Positions 36,637 through 48,212 of a stretch of DNA of 64,000 nt are shown one piece after another. The position numbers and the translations under genes are program-made. The stretch's first letter is position 1; every line of letters starts with the position of its first letter. The notes beneath the pieces were generated by a model. That model saw only the letters and a list, made by a program, of their open reading frames with translations, was not told where the DNA came from and searched no databases. Source of the stretch: Lactarius indigo (Eukaryota; Basidiomycota; Agaricomycetes; Russulales; Russulaceae); the NCBI GenBank assembly GCA_025766275.1, contig JAFKAC010000137.1, positions 1 to 64,000 of the forward strand, in the 5' to 3' direction.

Positions 36637-36690
36637 GACCCGGTTGAAGAGACTGGCCTTCCCCGAGGCGCCGCAGCTGGCTGACGTCAT
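36637..36690 (+). pseudogene. Scrap of an amidase 3' end
   Basis: About 50 bases (reading RLKRLAFPEA..QLADVI) match the last codons of the amidase genes at 40000-40065 and 54920-54975. The rest of that gene is absent. It marks a third, lost amidase copy or a rearrangement footprint next to the MaoC relic. Confidence 0.75.
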
Positions 36691-36719
36691 CAAACAACGA
36701 GAATGGAAATTCATGCTCT

Positions 36720-37475
36720 ACTTTAATCCAAGTCGTTTACCATACGCAACACAGTCCATAGGGACCCTTAGGTCACCACCTTTCATTAGTGGGCCACGGG
36801 CTAGGATATCTCTTGAAGAAGGGTTTGATTTCCATCCGCGAGCGGCAGGAACAGTACGTTTGCCGCAGTTCCACACCCCTACCAATAGTTTATCGCCTCT
36901 CACAGACTCGGAGTCTGATGTAGTCCTAGAAACCGAGTTTACCCTCTTAATAGACCTCCAGAACCCCGTACACCTATCTCACTGTATATCACTGCCTTTT
37001 CACCACACCCTGTGCTATCTGACTGACGTTCCGTTTAACCTTACGGGTAAGATCGCTGGCTAGCGTTACACCCGCACTCTCTCTTCAGTACCCGCACGAA
37101 GCAAGACCTATCCCACAAGATCATGCACCCAATCGGGCAACGGAGGAACAGACGGCCAGGCTCTTATCTAATCTACCATCTCTCCAGGCGACTATAACTT
37201 CTTGTACGTCGGTAGTACACGCCTCTTTCATCTACTACCTCCTTTTAGAAAGGGCTGATGACCAAAAGGATCCGGGTTCAGCCAGCGGCGTGATTTTACA
37301 TAGCCTTTCGATGCTTGATTTCGCCCTTGGTTACGGAAGATTCTCGTCACTGCGCTACATCAATGTGAAGTTCACAGCCCCAGGAAATGGACTCGAGACG
37401 AGCGCGTGGAGTGTCGGTACAGCACCCGATGGGGTAAGGGAAGTCGCTTTCGAAGTCAAAAATACAATAACTGGT
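36720..37475 (+). pseudogene. Decayed MaoC-type (hotdog) enoyl-CoA hydratase relic
   Basis: The plus strand shows, in broken frames, VVLETEFTLLID and FNLTGKIAG (first hotdog half). These are followed by GTDGQALI, a stop, GDYNFLYVG at about 37188 (the hydratase motif is normally GDxNPLH, so the catalytic His is lost), then ILHSLSMLDFALG and YINVKFTAPGNGLETSAWSVGTAPDGVREVAFEVKN. The order matches hydratase-2/MaoC proteins such as the end domain of fungal multifunctional beta-oxidation enzymes. Several stops and frame changes make it a pseudogene. It lies just upstream of the first amidase and outside the duplicated block. Confidence 0.62.
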
Positions 37476-38072
37476 CCCGAAATAAATGTCGTCCAAAAAA
37501 AAAACAAAGAATTACAATTACTGGTAAAGTGTGCACCTCTCCCAATTCACTTGCGCTGATCGTACGTAGATTGTGATCTGTGTTGGCCATGCGCGCTTTG
37601 AGAAGTGGGAGTGAATTAAACTGTGAGTGATGAACGTTGATTAGCTCCACGATACACTAACTTGCCGTAACACCATTGGGTCCTTGGAATAACCTTCACC
37701 CCAATTCTCACGTGTGTGAGTGTTTCAGTATGATGTGATAGCGCAACTTTGAGTTCCCACCACGCGGTATCCTTGGTCCCATCAAGTACTACGATTATCG
37801 TCATTCGAGTACGAACAACGATACTGCCATTGGCTGCGGTGACAGCTGGACCTCTATCCCGAAGACCTGTAGCCCCGGCGATTCCCTCACGCGACCAAAT
37901 TGAGTCACGTGTCAGCCGGCAACATCAACATAGACGAGTTCCGTGCATGTTAATCTACTCACGCACTCGTGGTCAAAGAGAAAACACCCGAGTCGGTCGT
38001 GTGAAACTATTCTTTGACGCCCAGATTGTCCTACAAGAGGGAGACAATCAGCCCGACGCATATTGAGCCCAC
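37476..38072. other. Upstream region of amidase 1
   Basis: The last 270 bases (from about 37805) are repeated nearly unchanged in front of amidase 2 (52713-52979), so they are part of the duplicated block and probably hold the amidase promoter. Nothing else is recognised in 37476-37804. Confidence 0.6.
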
Positions 38073-40070
38073 ATGCAACGAAATACCAGTAGACGCAGGG
38101 TGTCGGTCTTATGGACCATCTTCCTATTCCTGACCTTTCAACTCCTGCTCTGTGGTGGGTCGAGTGGAGGTACTGTTACGTCTCACCATGCTCAGTTACC
38201 TGACCTTTATGAGGCATCAATCGCTGAGCTGCAGCACGGACTGGAGAATGGGCAGTTCACGAGCGTTGACCTCGTTAAGGTGCCTCCCCCATCCAGCGCT
38301 CCTCCTGTGGGTGCTCACTCGTTTCCTCTCACAGGCTTACTTCGCCCGCATCGAGGAGGTAAACCTGCAAGGACCCACCCTCCGCGCTGTCATCGAGCTC
38401 AACCCAAGCGCGCTCGAGCAGGCAGCAGAGCTTGATCATGAACGCAGGACACTGGGTCCGCGTGGTCCGCTCCATGGGATCCCAATCTTGCTCAAGGACA
38501 ACATCGCCACCCGCGCAAGTGACGGTACGCACCCTTCTCCGACGTGCCCGAGGACGCACAAAATTTATTGTCACTCCGTGTAGGCATGAATACCACCGCA
38601 GGTTCATTTGCGCTCCTCGGCTCGATCCCACCACGCGATGCGACAGTTGCTGCCAAACTGCGTGCAGCTGGCGCTGTACTGCTGGGAAAGGCCAATCTCT
38701 CCGAATGGGCGAACTTCCGTGGTAATGTTCCATCGGGCTTCTCGGGCCGGGGTGGACAAGCGACCAGTCCGTATTTCCCGCTCGCCAACCCCTCGGGATC
38801 GTCTTCCGGCTCGGGGATTGCTAGCGCGATTGGACTCGCGGCCGCAGCGCTAGGATCTGAGACCGACGGTTCAATCATTTCTCCGAGTAGTCGTCAGAAT
38901 CTGGTAGGCATCAAGCCAACGGTGGGATTGACCTCTCGTGCAGGCGGTACGCGTCCGTATATTATACATACAGCTGTCCTCCATTGATAGTTCACAGTTA
39001 TACCGATCTCGGAGAACCAGGACACCGTTGGCCCAATGGCGCGGAGCGTTGCCGATGCCGCCATCATCCTCACTGCTATTGCGGGACGCGATCCGCTCGA
39101 TAACTTTACTCTCGCGGCCCCCGCCCGTGTTCCAGATTTCTCCAAGGCCCTGAAGAAGAACGCTCTCAAAGGTGTACGTTTAGGAGTTCCTCGGCTCTTT
39201 CTGAGTGGAAATCCCAACATCGACAATGCTTTCAATGCATCACTCGTCACACTCGCGAAACTCGGTGCTACCATCGTCGATCCTGCAGAATTCCCGGACG
39301 CAAATGAACTGCTTGCATCCGATAACGAAACCACTGTTCTCAATACGGACTTCAAGGTAGTGTGGACCGTAGCCTGACCCACAACATCTCTCATCAAAAA
39401 GAATTTGGTCAGGTGGACGTGGAGAAGTACATCTCCGGGCTCATTAAAGTTCCCACGGGAGTGAAAACACTGGCAGACCTGATTGCGTTCAATATCGCTC
39501 ATGCGTCTCAAGAGCTAATTCCACCTTTCTGGGCGGACCAGTCTCAGTACGTGTGTACTTGTGTCGTTTCGATACCACCACCGACACAAATGGCAGGTTC
39601 ATTGAGGCAGAGAACACTACTCGAGACGCGGCCTACTTTGCAGCGTTGGCAGCCGACCATGATCTCGGGCGGACCCGTGGGATCGATGCCACGCTCGCCA
39701 AGTTCAAGCTAGACGCGATCATCCTTCCTACCGATGGTACGCTTACCTCCCTCTTCACTCTGTCTCGCCCCGCCTAGCAACGGTTTCTATAGGGTTCGCC
39801 TCAGGACCTGCTGCGGTGGCAGGCTATCCGGTTGTTACTGTTCCGCTTGGGTTCCAGCCTGATACCGTTGTGGCGTCACCTGCTCGGCCAACGATCAACA
39901 GGGCACCAGGGTTGCCGTTTGGGCTTTCGTTCGTCGGGACTGCATTCAGCGAGTTCAATTTAGTTGGATACGCATTTGCGTATGAACAAGCGACACATAC
40001 TCGATTGAAGAGGCTGGCCTTCTCCGAGGCGATACCAAAGACTCAGCTGGCGGACGTCATGGAGAAGTGA
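38073..40070 (+). CDS. Secreted amidase (amidase signature family), copy 1
   Basis: Exons 38073-38279, 38335-38524, 38584-38946, 38998-39356, 39413-39546, 39597-39736 and 39793-40070 give 556 residues. An N-terminal signal (VLWTIFLFLTFQLLLCGGS) follows a basic start. The amidase-signature catalytic set is complete: Lys in GIPILLKDNIAT, the cis-Ser in NPSGSSSGSGIASA, and the nucleophile Ser in [43 protein letters not shown], broken by one intron, is also typical, and the C-terminus has the usual PAAVAGYPVVTVPLG and LPFGLSFVGTAFSE. The family hydrolyses amides to acid plus ammonia; the substrate is not predictable. It runs head-on toward oxidase F, 630 bp apart, and the pair is duplicated at 53-57.7 kb. 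Intact as read. Confidence 0.93.
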
Positions 40071-40700
40071 GAAAAGGATATTCTTGTATACAAAATGAAT
40101 GTACTCGTGTACATGTTCCGGGTAGACAAAGCGCGGATTCGCTTCCTCGTCTTTGCGATCAAACTGACAAACACGGAGTGATACAGCCCTACCCGCTCTC
40201 GCCTGCCAGTGCGATCAAACCGATCGAGCCGAACCAGCCTCAGATATGACTATGCCGTAGGTCCGTGAGATTGACAGAAGCCTGGAGGCCTGAGCTTCGG
40301 CACCTTGCGGGGTGAGATCACGTGAGGCGCACGCCCGGGCCGGGCTGCTCAGGGAACTACGACTCGGGCGACTCTCAGGACGCCTGTGGCGGTCTTGGCC
40401 GAATCACCTCCGCATTCGAATCGTTTCTATGACCTCCCTGCCAGCGAGTACGCAATCAAATGCCACATGAACAGCGACAAGCATGTTGAGGATGAAGATA
40501 CTGTCTTCAAGAAGCTTCGTTCCACTAACCAATGTCTCGTCTGGCCTCAAGGACGAGAAAGGGAATCATAATGGGGGCTCGATTAGTAGGTCATATACAG
40601 TATATACAGTATCTATTAAGCGTTCCATTCACAGGACCTACAACTACTGGAAAAGGAGGATTGTGATTCAGTATTAAGGGCTCTCCTTCCGAGTCTTTAT
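40071..40700. other. Spacer between amidase 1 and oxidase F (convergent 3' ends)
   Basis: It is homologous to 54995-55657 and, from about 40190, to 47626-48212. It carries the shared 3' flank of the oxidases. No gene is seen. Confidence 0.65.
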
Positions 40701-42711
40701 TCATAGCTTAAACCCGCCAGCAAGGCCCATCACACCCTTCGGGTCAATCACCTTCTTTATCGCATGCAGCCTAGGTAGATTCACCCCATAAATGTCTTCC
40801 AGTGACGTGTCAAACAACGCGTAATTCGGGTACACAGCCGCGTGCGACACATTTTGCCCATCCGCAACCGCCGCCGCCGTGACAGTATCGGAGAAACTCC
40901 GGACCGCCTTAGTTACAGTGTCGTCCAGGGAAGCATTGCTGTATGTGAAAGCGACAACCGTAGGGAAGAGAGCGTGAGAACGATCGGGTGGGTACGCAGA
41001 GTCGGAACCGTGAGCGAACAGATCCTTCAGAAATGGCTCGAGGGTGAGTGCGACGGTGACATTTGGATCTAGGGCCCCGATCTTTCCTCCCCAGAACTAC
41101 AGACGCGCTGTCGTTGGGTGGGATTTGGACACGTGATGTAAAATGGAGCCCACCAAGGTCTGATTCACCAATGCGTCGAACACAGACGGAGAGTACTGCG
41201 TGACTGAGATACCGTTGACGCGACCTCTATAACTTATTATCAGCCATGTTTTATCGCCAGAGCCTAGAAACGACCGACCGAACTGTGTTGGGGAAGGAGA
41301 GGGTGTTGGTGTTGAACAAGTCAACGAATGATCTCGTCTTGATATCGGACTGATTTGTCGGAATCGCCAAGAAATCATCGAAAATACCTGGCGCGGGTGT
41401 GGGTGCATTGTAGAAAACGAGGGCACCGGATATGGCCTGGATGGATGATATTTCCCGGTTTGTAGACAATAATATTGAAACAAAAGGACGTACCCCCGCT
41501 GGAGTGTAGACAACAGAGACACTCAATGCAGCCTTGGTGTCGTTCTTCTGCTGGAACTTCAGGAGAGCTTCCTTCACTAAATGCAGTTGGTCTACATTGT
41601 AGTTAAGAATACCACCCTATAAAATCGAGTCAGCTCGAGGGTGTGATCACGTCAATCGGTATTACTGACCCAGACTTGGCCCTGGGGAACCGTCTTGTAA
41701 GTGAACTTAGTCACGATACCCTGTTATCAATGTCAACCAAACATCCTTTTCTATCACCTTGCAAGGGAAGCAGCGTACGAAATTATTTCCTCCACCCTGA
41801 GAATGTGTAATCTTAGTGAAACGTCTCCGTATGAAGTTTCAACCCACTTGCCCGAAGTGCGAACCATAAATCTTCATTGCTTTGTGTCACGTTTGTAATG
41901 GTCCCATTTGGTAGGACGAGTTCAAATCCCGCCATATTGTCGATAGTTAGTCCATACTGATTGCTTGCGAAAGCATAACCTGCGACACGAAATCGTATCT
42001 TGGTCATTACCATGGCAAAGGTTGTCCAAATCCACCCACCACCGCCCAGAGTCAAACCAGAAACGCCGACAGTAGGTGTGCGTCCTCCGATGACGTTCAG
42101 CCCAGATGAGTCTAGAGCTGCGTATGCTTGGTCCCAAGTAGTGCCCGACCCTGCGTCAACGGTACCCGTGGCATTGTTGAGCTCAATACTGTTGAATCGG
42201 GTCATGGAAATCTGGACCCCGGGCGTAGAAGAGAAGCCAGGATTAAATGCATGACCCCCACCTTTCACTGCGAAAGGTGTACGGGTGGATCCCAGGATGC
42301 GCAACTATTATAACATGCCGTGAGTGGCGGCTACTATATTATTAAAGGGAATCGGGGCTACGTACAATCACGCTAACATCTGCTGCCGAGCCTGGCTCGA
42401 CGGAACACGCAGACACCTGACTGGACGAAACACCAACGTGCTCGATGTCAGCGATATATTGGGTCGAGTCTTCACTTCTACGTCAGCCTGGTGCTAAACG
42501 GAGGGGAAAATGAGAGTTACGCACTAGGGTAGAACACCTGAGAGGAATTGGAAATGGCGGAGGCGATTGTGCGACAGGTACTTTGGTACCCTCCTGACGG
42601 CGTCGCTGTGAGAACAGAGGCATGCGAGAAGGGTGCCAGAGAGAAAGCGACAACTAAGAATGTTGTCGAGAGCATAGTGATATGAGAAAGGAGGCTATCA
42701 AGACTGGCCAT
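40701..42711 (-). CDS. Secreted FAD-linked oxidase, array copy F
   Basis: It starts at MASLDSLLSHITMLSTTFLVV and stops at 40701-40703 after GLAGGFKL. It has KGGGHAFNPGFSSTPG, TPTVGVSGLTLGGGGYAFASNQYGLTIDNMAGFELVLPNG read across an intron, DLWFALR, the GGGNNF microexon, LSVSVVYTPAGV, FYNAPTPAPGIFDDFLAIPTNQSDIKTRSFVDLF, VNGISVTQYSPSVFDALVNQTL, SAYPPDRSHALFP, YPNYALFDTSLEDIYGVNLPRL and DPKGVMGLAGG. The donor after exon 3 is GTGGGT, where other copies have GTTGGT or GTCGGT. No stop or frameshift was found. It lies downstream of amidase 1 on the opposite strand. Although in the same relative place as copy I, it is not the copy most like I, since I shares more with H. Confidence 0.85.
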
Positions 42712-43992
42712 TAGTTCGCGGCGCAGTCTTATCCTTTTATCCCGTCCTTTCATGCCAGCGTAAGCTAGGAGATGCGGTCCAGAGTAGACTAATGTCGACT
42801 GGCCATCGGCACGGAGGCCGCGTGTCTAGCAGACTGCGCTTTCACTAATTCACAGCCTCCATCTCACACCGAGTGGGCCTAATGGAGGTCGTGTTGTCCT
42901 CCGTGGCGAGCGGACATAAGCATTCTAAAACGCCGTGGTTCTTGCCATGGTTCTTTGTTCTTGGTGGTGACAAATATCAACGCAATGGAGAAGCAGAGTG
43001 ATGGCAGGAGTGTACCACAGTAATAGGGTCCAGAAGGCATATCAGGCAATGACCCGACGAGACATTTAAGCAGAAGTTAAGGATGTCCGGTGTAGAGATC
43101 AATGATCCGGCCCGGGGCCCTTTCTGGGGTGGGGAGCATCAGAAACACCAGTCTTGTTGCCTACACTCTATCTGTATTGGTACGCCGACGGAACTTTTTC
43201 TTTGATCAATGTTCATTCTGGGATACATGCCGGAGTGCGCGTCGCCGGAACTTCATAGCTTAGTATTTATCAAAAGTCAGGAACAAACAAACACAACGAC
43301 TCGGGCCGACCTGCGCTGCCCTCGCTTGGACCATTTCGGCCTTGATTTCGGCACCTTGATTCAATAACATGCGTCGCCGATGCTCCACCTGCTTGAGGCA
43401 GAATGAACCAAGGAGTGGACAACATCATTGAAGTATTGCTTAAGTTAGATGAGGCATCGTAATAACCGTTCGTAAACCGTTTATTGACAGGTAATTGCGG
43501 TAGGTTTTCTTTTTTTTTTTTTTGAAGAGCGTTTTATTTCTGGTAACTACCAATTGCGGTAGGTTTTCGTATCGTTCCGTACAGTGTTTGGTGTTCTCCA
43601 GCCCATTTTGCGATACGTGTGTATGTCATTACGACTAGTTGCTGCGACCGTCAGGCGGTTACGGTGCGGAACTGGTCCGGAGTCCTAAGTTCCCGAGTCT
43701 ACTGGATCGTCTGAAAGATGGCTACCGAATCACCCCTACATTCGCAATGGAGACATGGACAATACTCTCTCCTTTTTCGGAGCAAGACTAAAGGTGCGAA
43801 AAGCATGTTGAGGATGACGGCTATTCTAAAAGCTTTGTCCCATCTAGCCAATGCCTCGTCTGGGCGTTAAGAACATGGGAGCTCAATTAGTAAGTCATGT
43901 ACAGTATCTATTAAATGTTCCATTCACGGGCCTACAATGACCGGAAAAGGAGGATTTAGATTTAGTATTAAGGTCTCATTACGAGTCATTCT
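42712..43992. other. Spacer between copies F and G
   Basis: It holds the promoter of F (42730-42741), the conserved upstream element (about 42872-42920) and, at about 43325-43470, the terminal part of the sequence that ends the LTR-like repeats at 47480-47600 and 51680-51810. A T run of about 18 lies near 43510. No gene is seen. Confidence 0.6.
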
Positions 43993-46005
43993 TCATATCT
44001 TGAACCCGCCAGCAAGGCCCATCACATCCTTCGGGTCAATCGCCTTCTTGATCGCATGCAGCCTAGGTAGATTCGCCCCATAAATGTCTTCCAGCTGCGT
44101 GTCAAACAACGCGTAATTCGGGTACACAGACGCGTGCGACACATTTTGCCCATCCGCAACCGCCGCTGCGGTGACAGTATCGGAGAAACTGCGCAACCCC
44201 TTACTTACAGTGTCGTCCAGGGAAGCATTAACGTATTTGAAAGAGACACCCGTAGGGAAGAGAGCGTGAGAACGGTCGGGTGGGTATGCAGAGTCGGAAC
44301 CGTGAGAGAACAGATCCTTGAGAAATGGCTCGAGGATGAGTGAGAGGGTGAAATTTGGATCTAGGGCCCCGAACTTTCCTCCCCAGAACTAAAGACATGC
44401 GTTTGATGAGTAAGATTTGGACGCGGGAGGTAAGATGGAGCTGACCAAAGTCTGATTCACAAGTGCGTCGAAAACAGACGGAGAGTATTGCGTGACTGAG
44501 ACAGCGTTAACGCGACTTCTATATCTTTTCATCAGCCATTTTTCATCACTAGAGTCTGGCAATGATGACCGACCGGTCTGTCTTGGGGGAATTTATGAAG
44601 GAGAGGCTGGTGAACAAGTCAACGACTGATCTCGTCTTGACATCGGACTTATTATTCGGAATCGCCAAGAACTCATCGAAAATCCCAGGTGTGGGTATGG
44701 GCGCATTGTAGAAAACGAGAGCAATGGATATGGCCTGGATGAATGTTATTTCCTGGTTCATAAAGGATTATATTGAAACGTAAGGACGTACCCCCGCCGG
44801 AGTGTAAATCAGGTAGACATTCAATGCGGCCTTGGTGTCATTTATCTGCTGAAACTTCACGACGGCATCCTTCACTAAATGCAGTTGGTCTACATTGTAG
44901 TTAAGAGTACCACCCTGTGAAATCGAGTGAGCTCGAGAGTATGATTGTTGCGTCAATCGGTGTTACTGACCCAGACTTGGCCCTGGGGAACCGTCTTGTA
45001 AGTGAACTTGGTCACGATACCCTGTTATCAAATGTCAATCAAACATCCTTTCTATCACCTTGCAAGGAAGTGTCGCACAAAGTTATTCCCTCCACCCTGA
45101 GAATAAAGCGCCTCAGTGAGGCATCTCCTTCTGAGGTTCAAGTCCACTTACCCGAAGTGCGAACCATAAATCTTTATTGCTTTGTGTCACATTTGTAATG
45201 GTCCCGTTTGGTAGGACGAGCTCAAATCTCGCCATGTTGTCGATGCTCAATCCGTACTGGTTACTCATGTAGGCGTAACCTGTGGCATGAAATCACGGTC
45301 AGCGGTCAGCGTCTGAGTCGTAACAGGGAGGTATAACCAACCGCCGCCTAACGTCAAACCGGAAACACCGACTGTAGGTATGCGTCCTCCAACGACGTTG
45401 ACTCCGGTTGAGTCGAGAGCTGTGTATACTTGGTCCCAAGTAACACCAGATCCCGCGTCAACGGTACCCGTGGAATTATTGAGCTCGATGCTGGTGAATC
45501 GGGTCATGGAAATCTGGACCCCGCTCGTAGAAGAGAACCCAAGATTGTATGCATGACCTCCGCCTTTCACCGCGAAAGGCGTACGGGTAGACCCCAGGAT
45601 GCGCAACTACCGCGATATGGTGTGAGCGGCGACTATTATTAAAGGGGCCAGGAGGTACGTACAATAACGCTGACATCTGCTGCTGAGCCTGGCTCGACAG
45701 AGCACGCAGACACCTGGGTAGACGAGACGATAGCATGCTCAATGTCAGCGTTATACTGGGTCGAGTCTTCGCTTCCACGTCAGTCTGGTGCCAAACGAAG
45801 ACGAACATGAGAGCCACGCACTGGGGTAGAACAACTGAGAGGAATTGGAAATGGCGCTCGCGATTCTACGACAGGTATTTTGGTACCCCTCGGACCGTGT
45901 CGCTGCGAAAAAAGAAGCATTCGAGAAAGGTGCCAGAAAGAAGACGACAACTAAAAAGATTGTCGAGAGCATACTTTTGTGAGAAAGGTTATTGAGGCTG
46001 ACCAT
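43993..46005 (-). CDS. Secreted FAD-linked oxidase, array copy G
   Basis: It starts at MVSLNNLSHKSMLSTIFLVVV and ends GLAGGFKI. It has KGGGHAYNLGFSSTSG, IPTVGVSGLTLGGG, GYAYMSNQYGLSIDNMARFELVLPNG, the GGGNNF microexon near 45100, VKDAVVKFQQINDTKAALNVYLIYTPAGV, FYNAPIPTPGIFDEFLAIPNNKSDVKTRSVVDLF, VNAVSVTQYSPSV, SAYPPDRSHALFP and YPNYALFDTQLEDIYGANLPRL. Several positions that are constant in other copies differ here (TPAPGIFDD to PTPGIFDE, PTNQSD to PNNKSD), so it may be under weaker constraint or have a changed substrate. No stop or frameshift found. Confidence 0.83.
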
Positions 46006-46065
46006 TGGTTCGCAGCACAGTCTTATCCTTTTATCCCGTCCTTTCACGCCGGCGTAAGCTAGGAA
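46006..46065 (-). promoter_or_regulatory. Core promoter conserved in front of every oxidase copy (G shown)
   Basis: In coding orientation each copy has a box GATAAAAGGATA or GATAAAAGGTA. It is preceded by a GC-rich stretch TTAC-GYCGGCGTGAAA. Box positions (plus-strand coordinates) are A 18845-18856, B 23029-23040, C 25165-25176, D 30112-30123, E 35953-35964 (one change), F 42730-42741, G 46024-46035, H 50242-50253 and I 57687-57698. The box is only about 20-35 bases before the first in-frame Met. If it works as a TATA box the transcript would begin near that Met, which favours the second Met (MLSTTF-type) as the real start in most copies. Confidence 0.6.
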
Positions 46066-46164
46066 CCGGCACCTAGAGTAGATTGACGTGCCTATTGGGT
46101 GTCAGCTGAAAACTGGAGTGTCTAGCGGACTGCGTTTCCACTGATCCACGGCCTTCATCTCACA

Positions 46165-46215
46165 CCGGGTGGGCCTAATGGGGGTCGTGATACCCTCCGA
46201 GGCGAGCGGAAATAA
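46165..46215 (-). promoter_or_regulatory. Conserved upstream element of the oxidase genes (G shown)
   Basis: About 130-180 bases further upstream, a segment of about 50 bases is kept: plus-strand GGGCCTAATGG(A/G)GGTCGTGATA, then CCCTCCGAGGCGAGCGGA, then TAAGCAT. Approximate places are C 25290-25325 (partial), D 30248-30306, E 36103-36152, F 42868-42918, G 46165-46215, H 50385-50430 and I 57825-57874. Conservation in otherwise drifting spacer suggests a regulatory site, though recent duplication alone could also explain it. Confidence 0.45.
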
Positions 46216-46518
46216 GCATTTTGGAGCACCATGGATCTTCTTTCTTGACGTGAAAAATATCTAAGCAGAGGACTGGTAAAGCGATGTAAGGAGTGTACCA
46301 CGGTAATAGCATCCAGAACTTGATCCAGAAGGCATCAGGCAATGACCCGACGAGGAGCCATTCAAGCAGAAGGTAAGGACATCTGATGTAGAAATCGGCC
46401 TGGGCCTATTATTGGGGGGTCATCAGAAGTAAAGCTGGCAGTTGCTTACACCCTCTGTACGATTGGCGCGACGACGGAGCTCCATAACCTCGGGCTCGTA
46501 TAGCCGGGAGGAACGCCG

Positions 46519-47560
46519 TGTCACGATCACGTGATATTGTCACGCCAACGCCTTCCTGTCCTGTTTCGTCTAATTCCTGCTTCTTCCCTGACCCCACTGT
46601 ACTTCCGCACCCCTGCTTTTACCGCTCTGCTCCACTGTAACTTCTTGAGGCTCCACAGGGATTCCCCTGTGTTCTGGGGATTTCGCCCCCATGGCAGCGT
46701 TTCCCCTTTGATTGCTCCAGTATGATACTTGTCTTGTTGTGTCTTGTTGTGTCTCGTCGTGTACAAGTCGAAAATGGCGGACATGCAGCGCGGGAAAGTA
46801 CCCCCATATCGGTCTCGCGTTCCGAGTCTCACCGCACCCCTCGTCACTACCTCGTCATTGATCTCCATGCTCTTCGTCGCTCTTCCCATCCACACGCCCT
46901 CTCTCTACTCATCACTCCTTTCATCCCCATAAATGAACGACAAAGCTGATTCCCTGAAAACTGGCTTCTATGATAGGTCACTTGAAGATAGGCTACGTTT
47001 CCTCGTGCCTCGCCTTTGTTCGCTAGGCCTTCTGTTCTCGTCGTATCACCCTCTCACTATCGTCATTGACCTTTCATTCGTCACCTCGCTTCGCCCATAG
47101 AACGCCTCGATACGGTCTCTTTGTCTCTGGCAAGGGCGTGAAATATCTACTAATATTGTAATAATGATCACGCACTGTTGTCGCTCATGACGCTGGCCTC
47201 GGTTCGTTATATCTCCATATCTAGTACTGGGCTCCCTTTGTCCCTGCGTCTCCCTGTCTTCGGCCCTATGCCACACACCCCAATCCTTGTTGTTGAATAT
47301 ACCAGCACCATGTTACCCCCTTTCTTACCGTTCGCCTTTTGTGAATAAGGTCAGGCCACTCGATCTCGCAGGTCAGACAACTCTCATTTCCTCCTTGACT
47401 CGCTCATCTCTCGCTTCCCACTTCGTCGATTCACGCTTGCGCAACATGTTGTTCGCTCTCTTCATCTTCGCGTTCTCGCTTGGACCATCTCGGCACCCCG
47501 ATTCGATCCCAGATGACATGTGTCACCGATGCACCACCTAGAGACAGAATGAATCAAGGG
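46519..47560. mobile_element. LTR-like repeat, copy 1 (possible solo LTR)
   Basis: The segment begins with TGTCACGATCACGTGAT, a start I associate with basidiomycete Gypsy-type LTRs, and is about 1 kb long without coding sequence. It recurs at 50738-51760 with high similarity. It is absent from the homologous positions of spacers C-D, D-E and E-F. The right end and target-site duplication could not be fixed, so the class is tentative. Its two copies are explained by duplication of the G/H segment and not by two insertions. Confidence 0.38.
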
Positions 47561-48212
47561 ATGGACAACATCGTTGAATCATTGCTAAGCTCAATGAGGC
47601 ATTGTATAATCCCCTAGTACCCCTACCCGCTCTCGCCTGCCAATACGATCTAACCGATCGAGCCGAACCAGCCTCAGATATCACTGTGCCGTAAGTCCGT
47701 GAAATTGACAGAAACCTGGGACCTGAGCTTTGGTACCCTGCGGAGTGAACTGCAAAGGATGAGAACTTGGAATGGTGGTGCGGGCGGTGGACAAGTGGAC
47801 TATGATAGTCACGTTACTCGCAAAACAATGAGATCACGTGAGGGACTCGCCCGGGCCGAGCTGCTTAGGGAACCTGCGAACTTACTTACGACTCGGGCGA
47901 CTCTCGGACGCCTGTGGCAGTCTTGTGCGAATCACCTCCGCATTCGAGTCGTTTCTACTACATCCCTACCAGTGAGTACGAAATCGGATGCCACATGAAC
48001 AGCGACAAGCATGTTGAGGATGAAGACACTTCTAAAAGCTTCGTCCCACTAACGTCTCGTCTGGGCCTCAAGGACGAGAAAGAGGATCATAATGGGGGAT
48101 CGATTAGTAAGCCGTATACAGTATCTATTAAATGACCCATTCACAGGGCCCACAACGACCGGAAAAGGAGGATTGTGATTCAGCATTAAAGACTTTCCTT
48201 CCGAGTCTTTCC
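47561..48212. other. Junction spacer between LTR-like repeat and copy H
   Basis: Up to about 47618 the sequence matches the end of the LTR-like block (compare 51760-51800). From about 47622 it matches the amidase 3' flank (55098 onward), although no amidase is present. The join near 47620 is a rearrangement breakpoint. Confidence 0.65.

Noticed and set aside
36644..37063. 139-codon ORF starting in the amidase scrap
   Set aside because: It is a chance fusion of the amidase tail with the first half of the MaoC relic, not one protein.
46527..46895. 122-codon minus-strand ORF in LTR-like repeat 1 and its partner near 50.8-51.1 kb
   Set aside because: The frame is not kept between the two repeat copies, so it is not coding.
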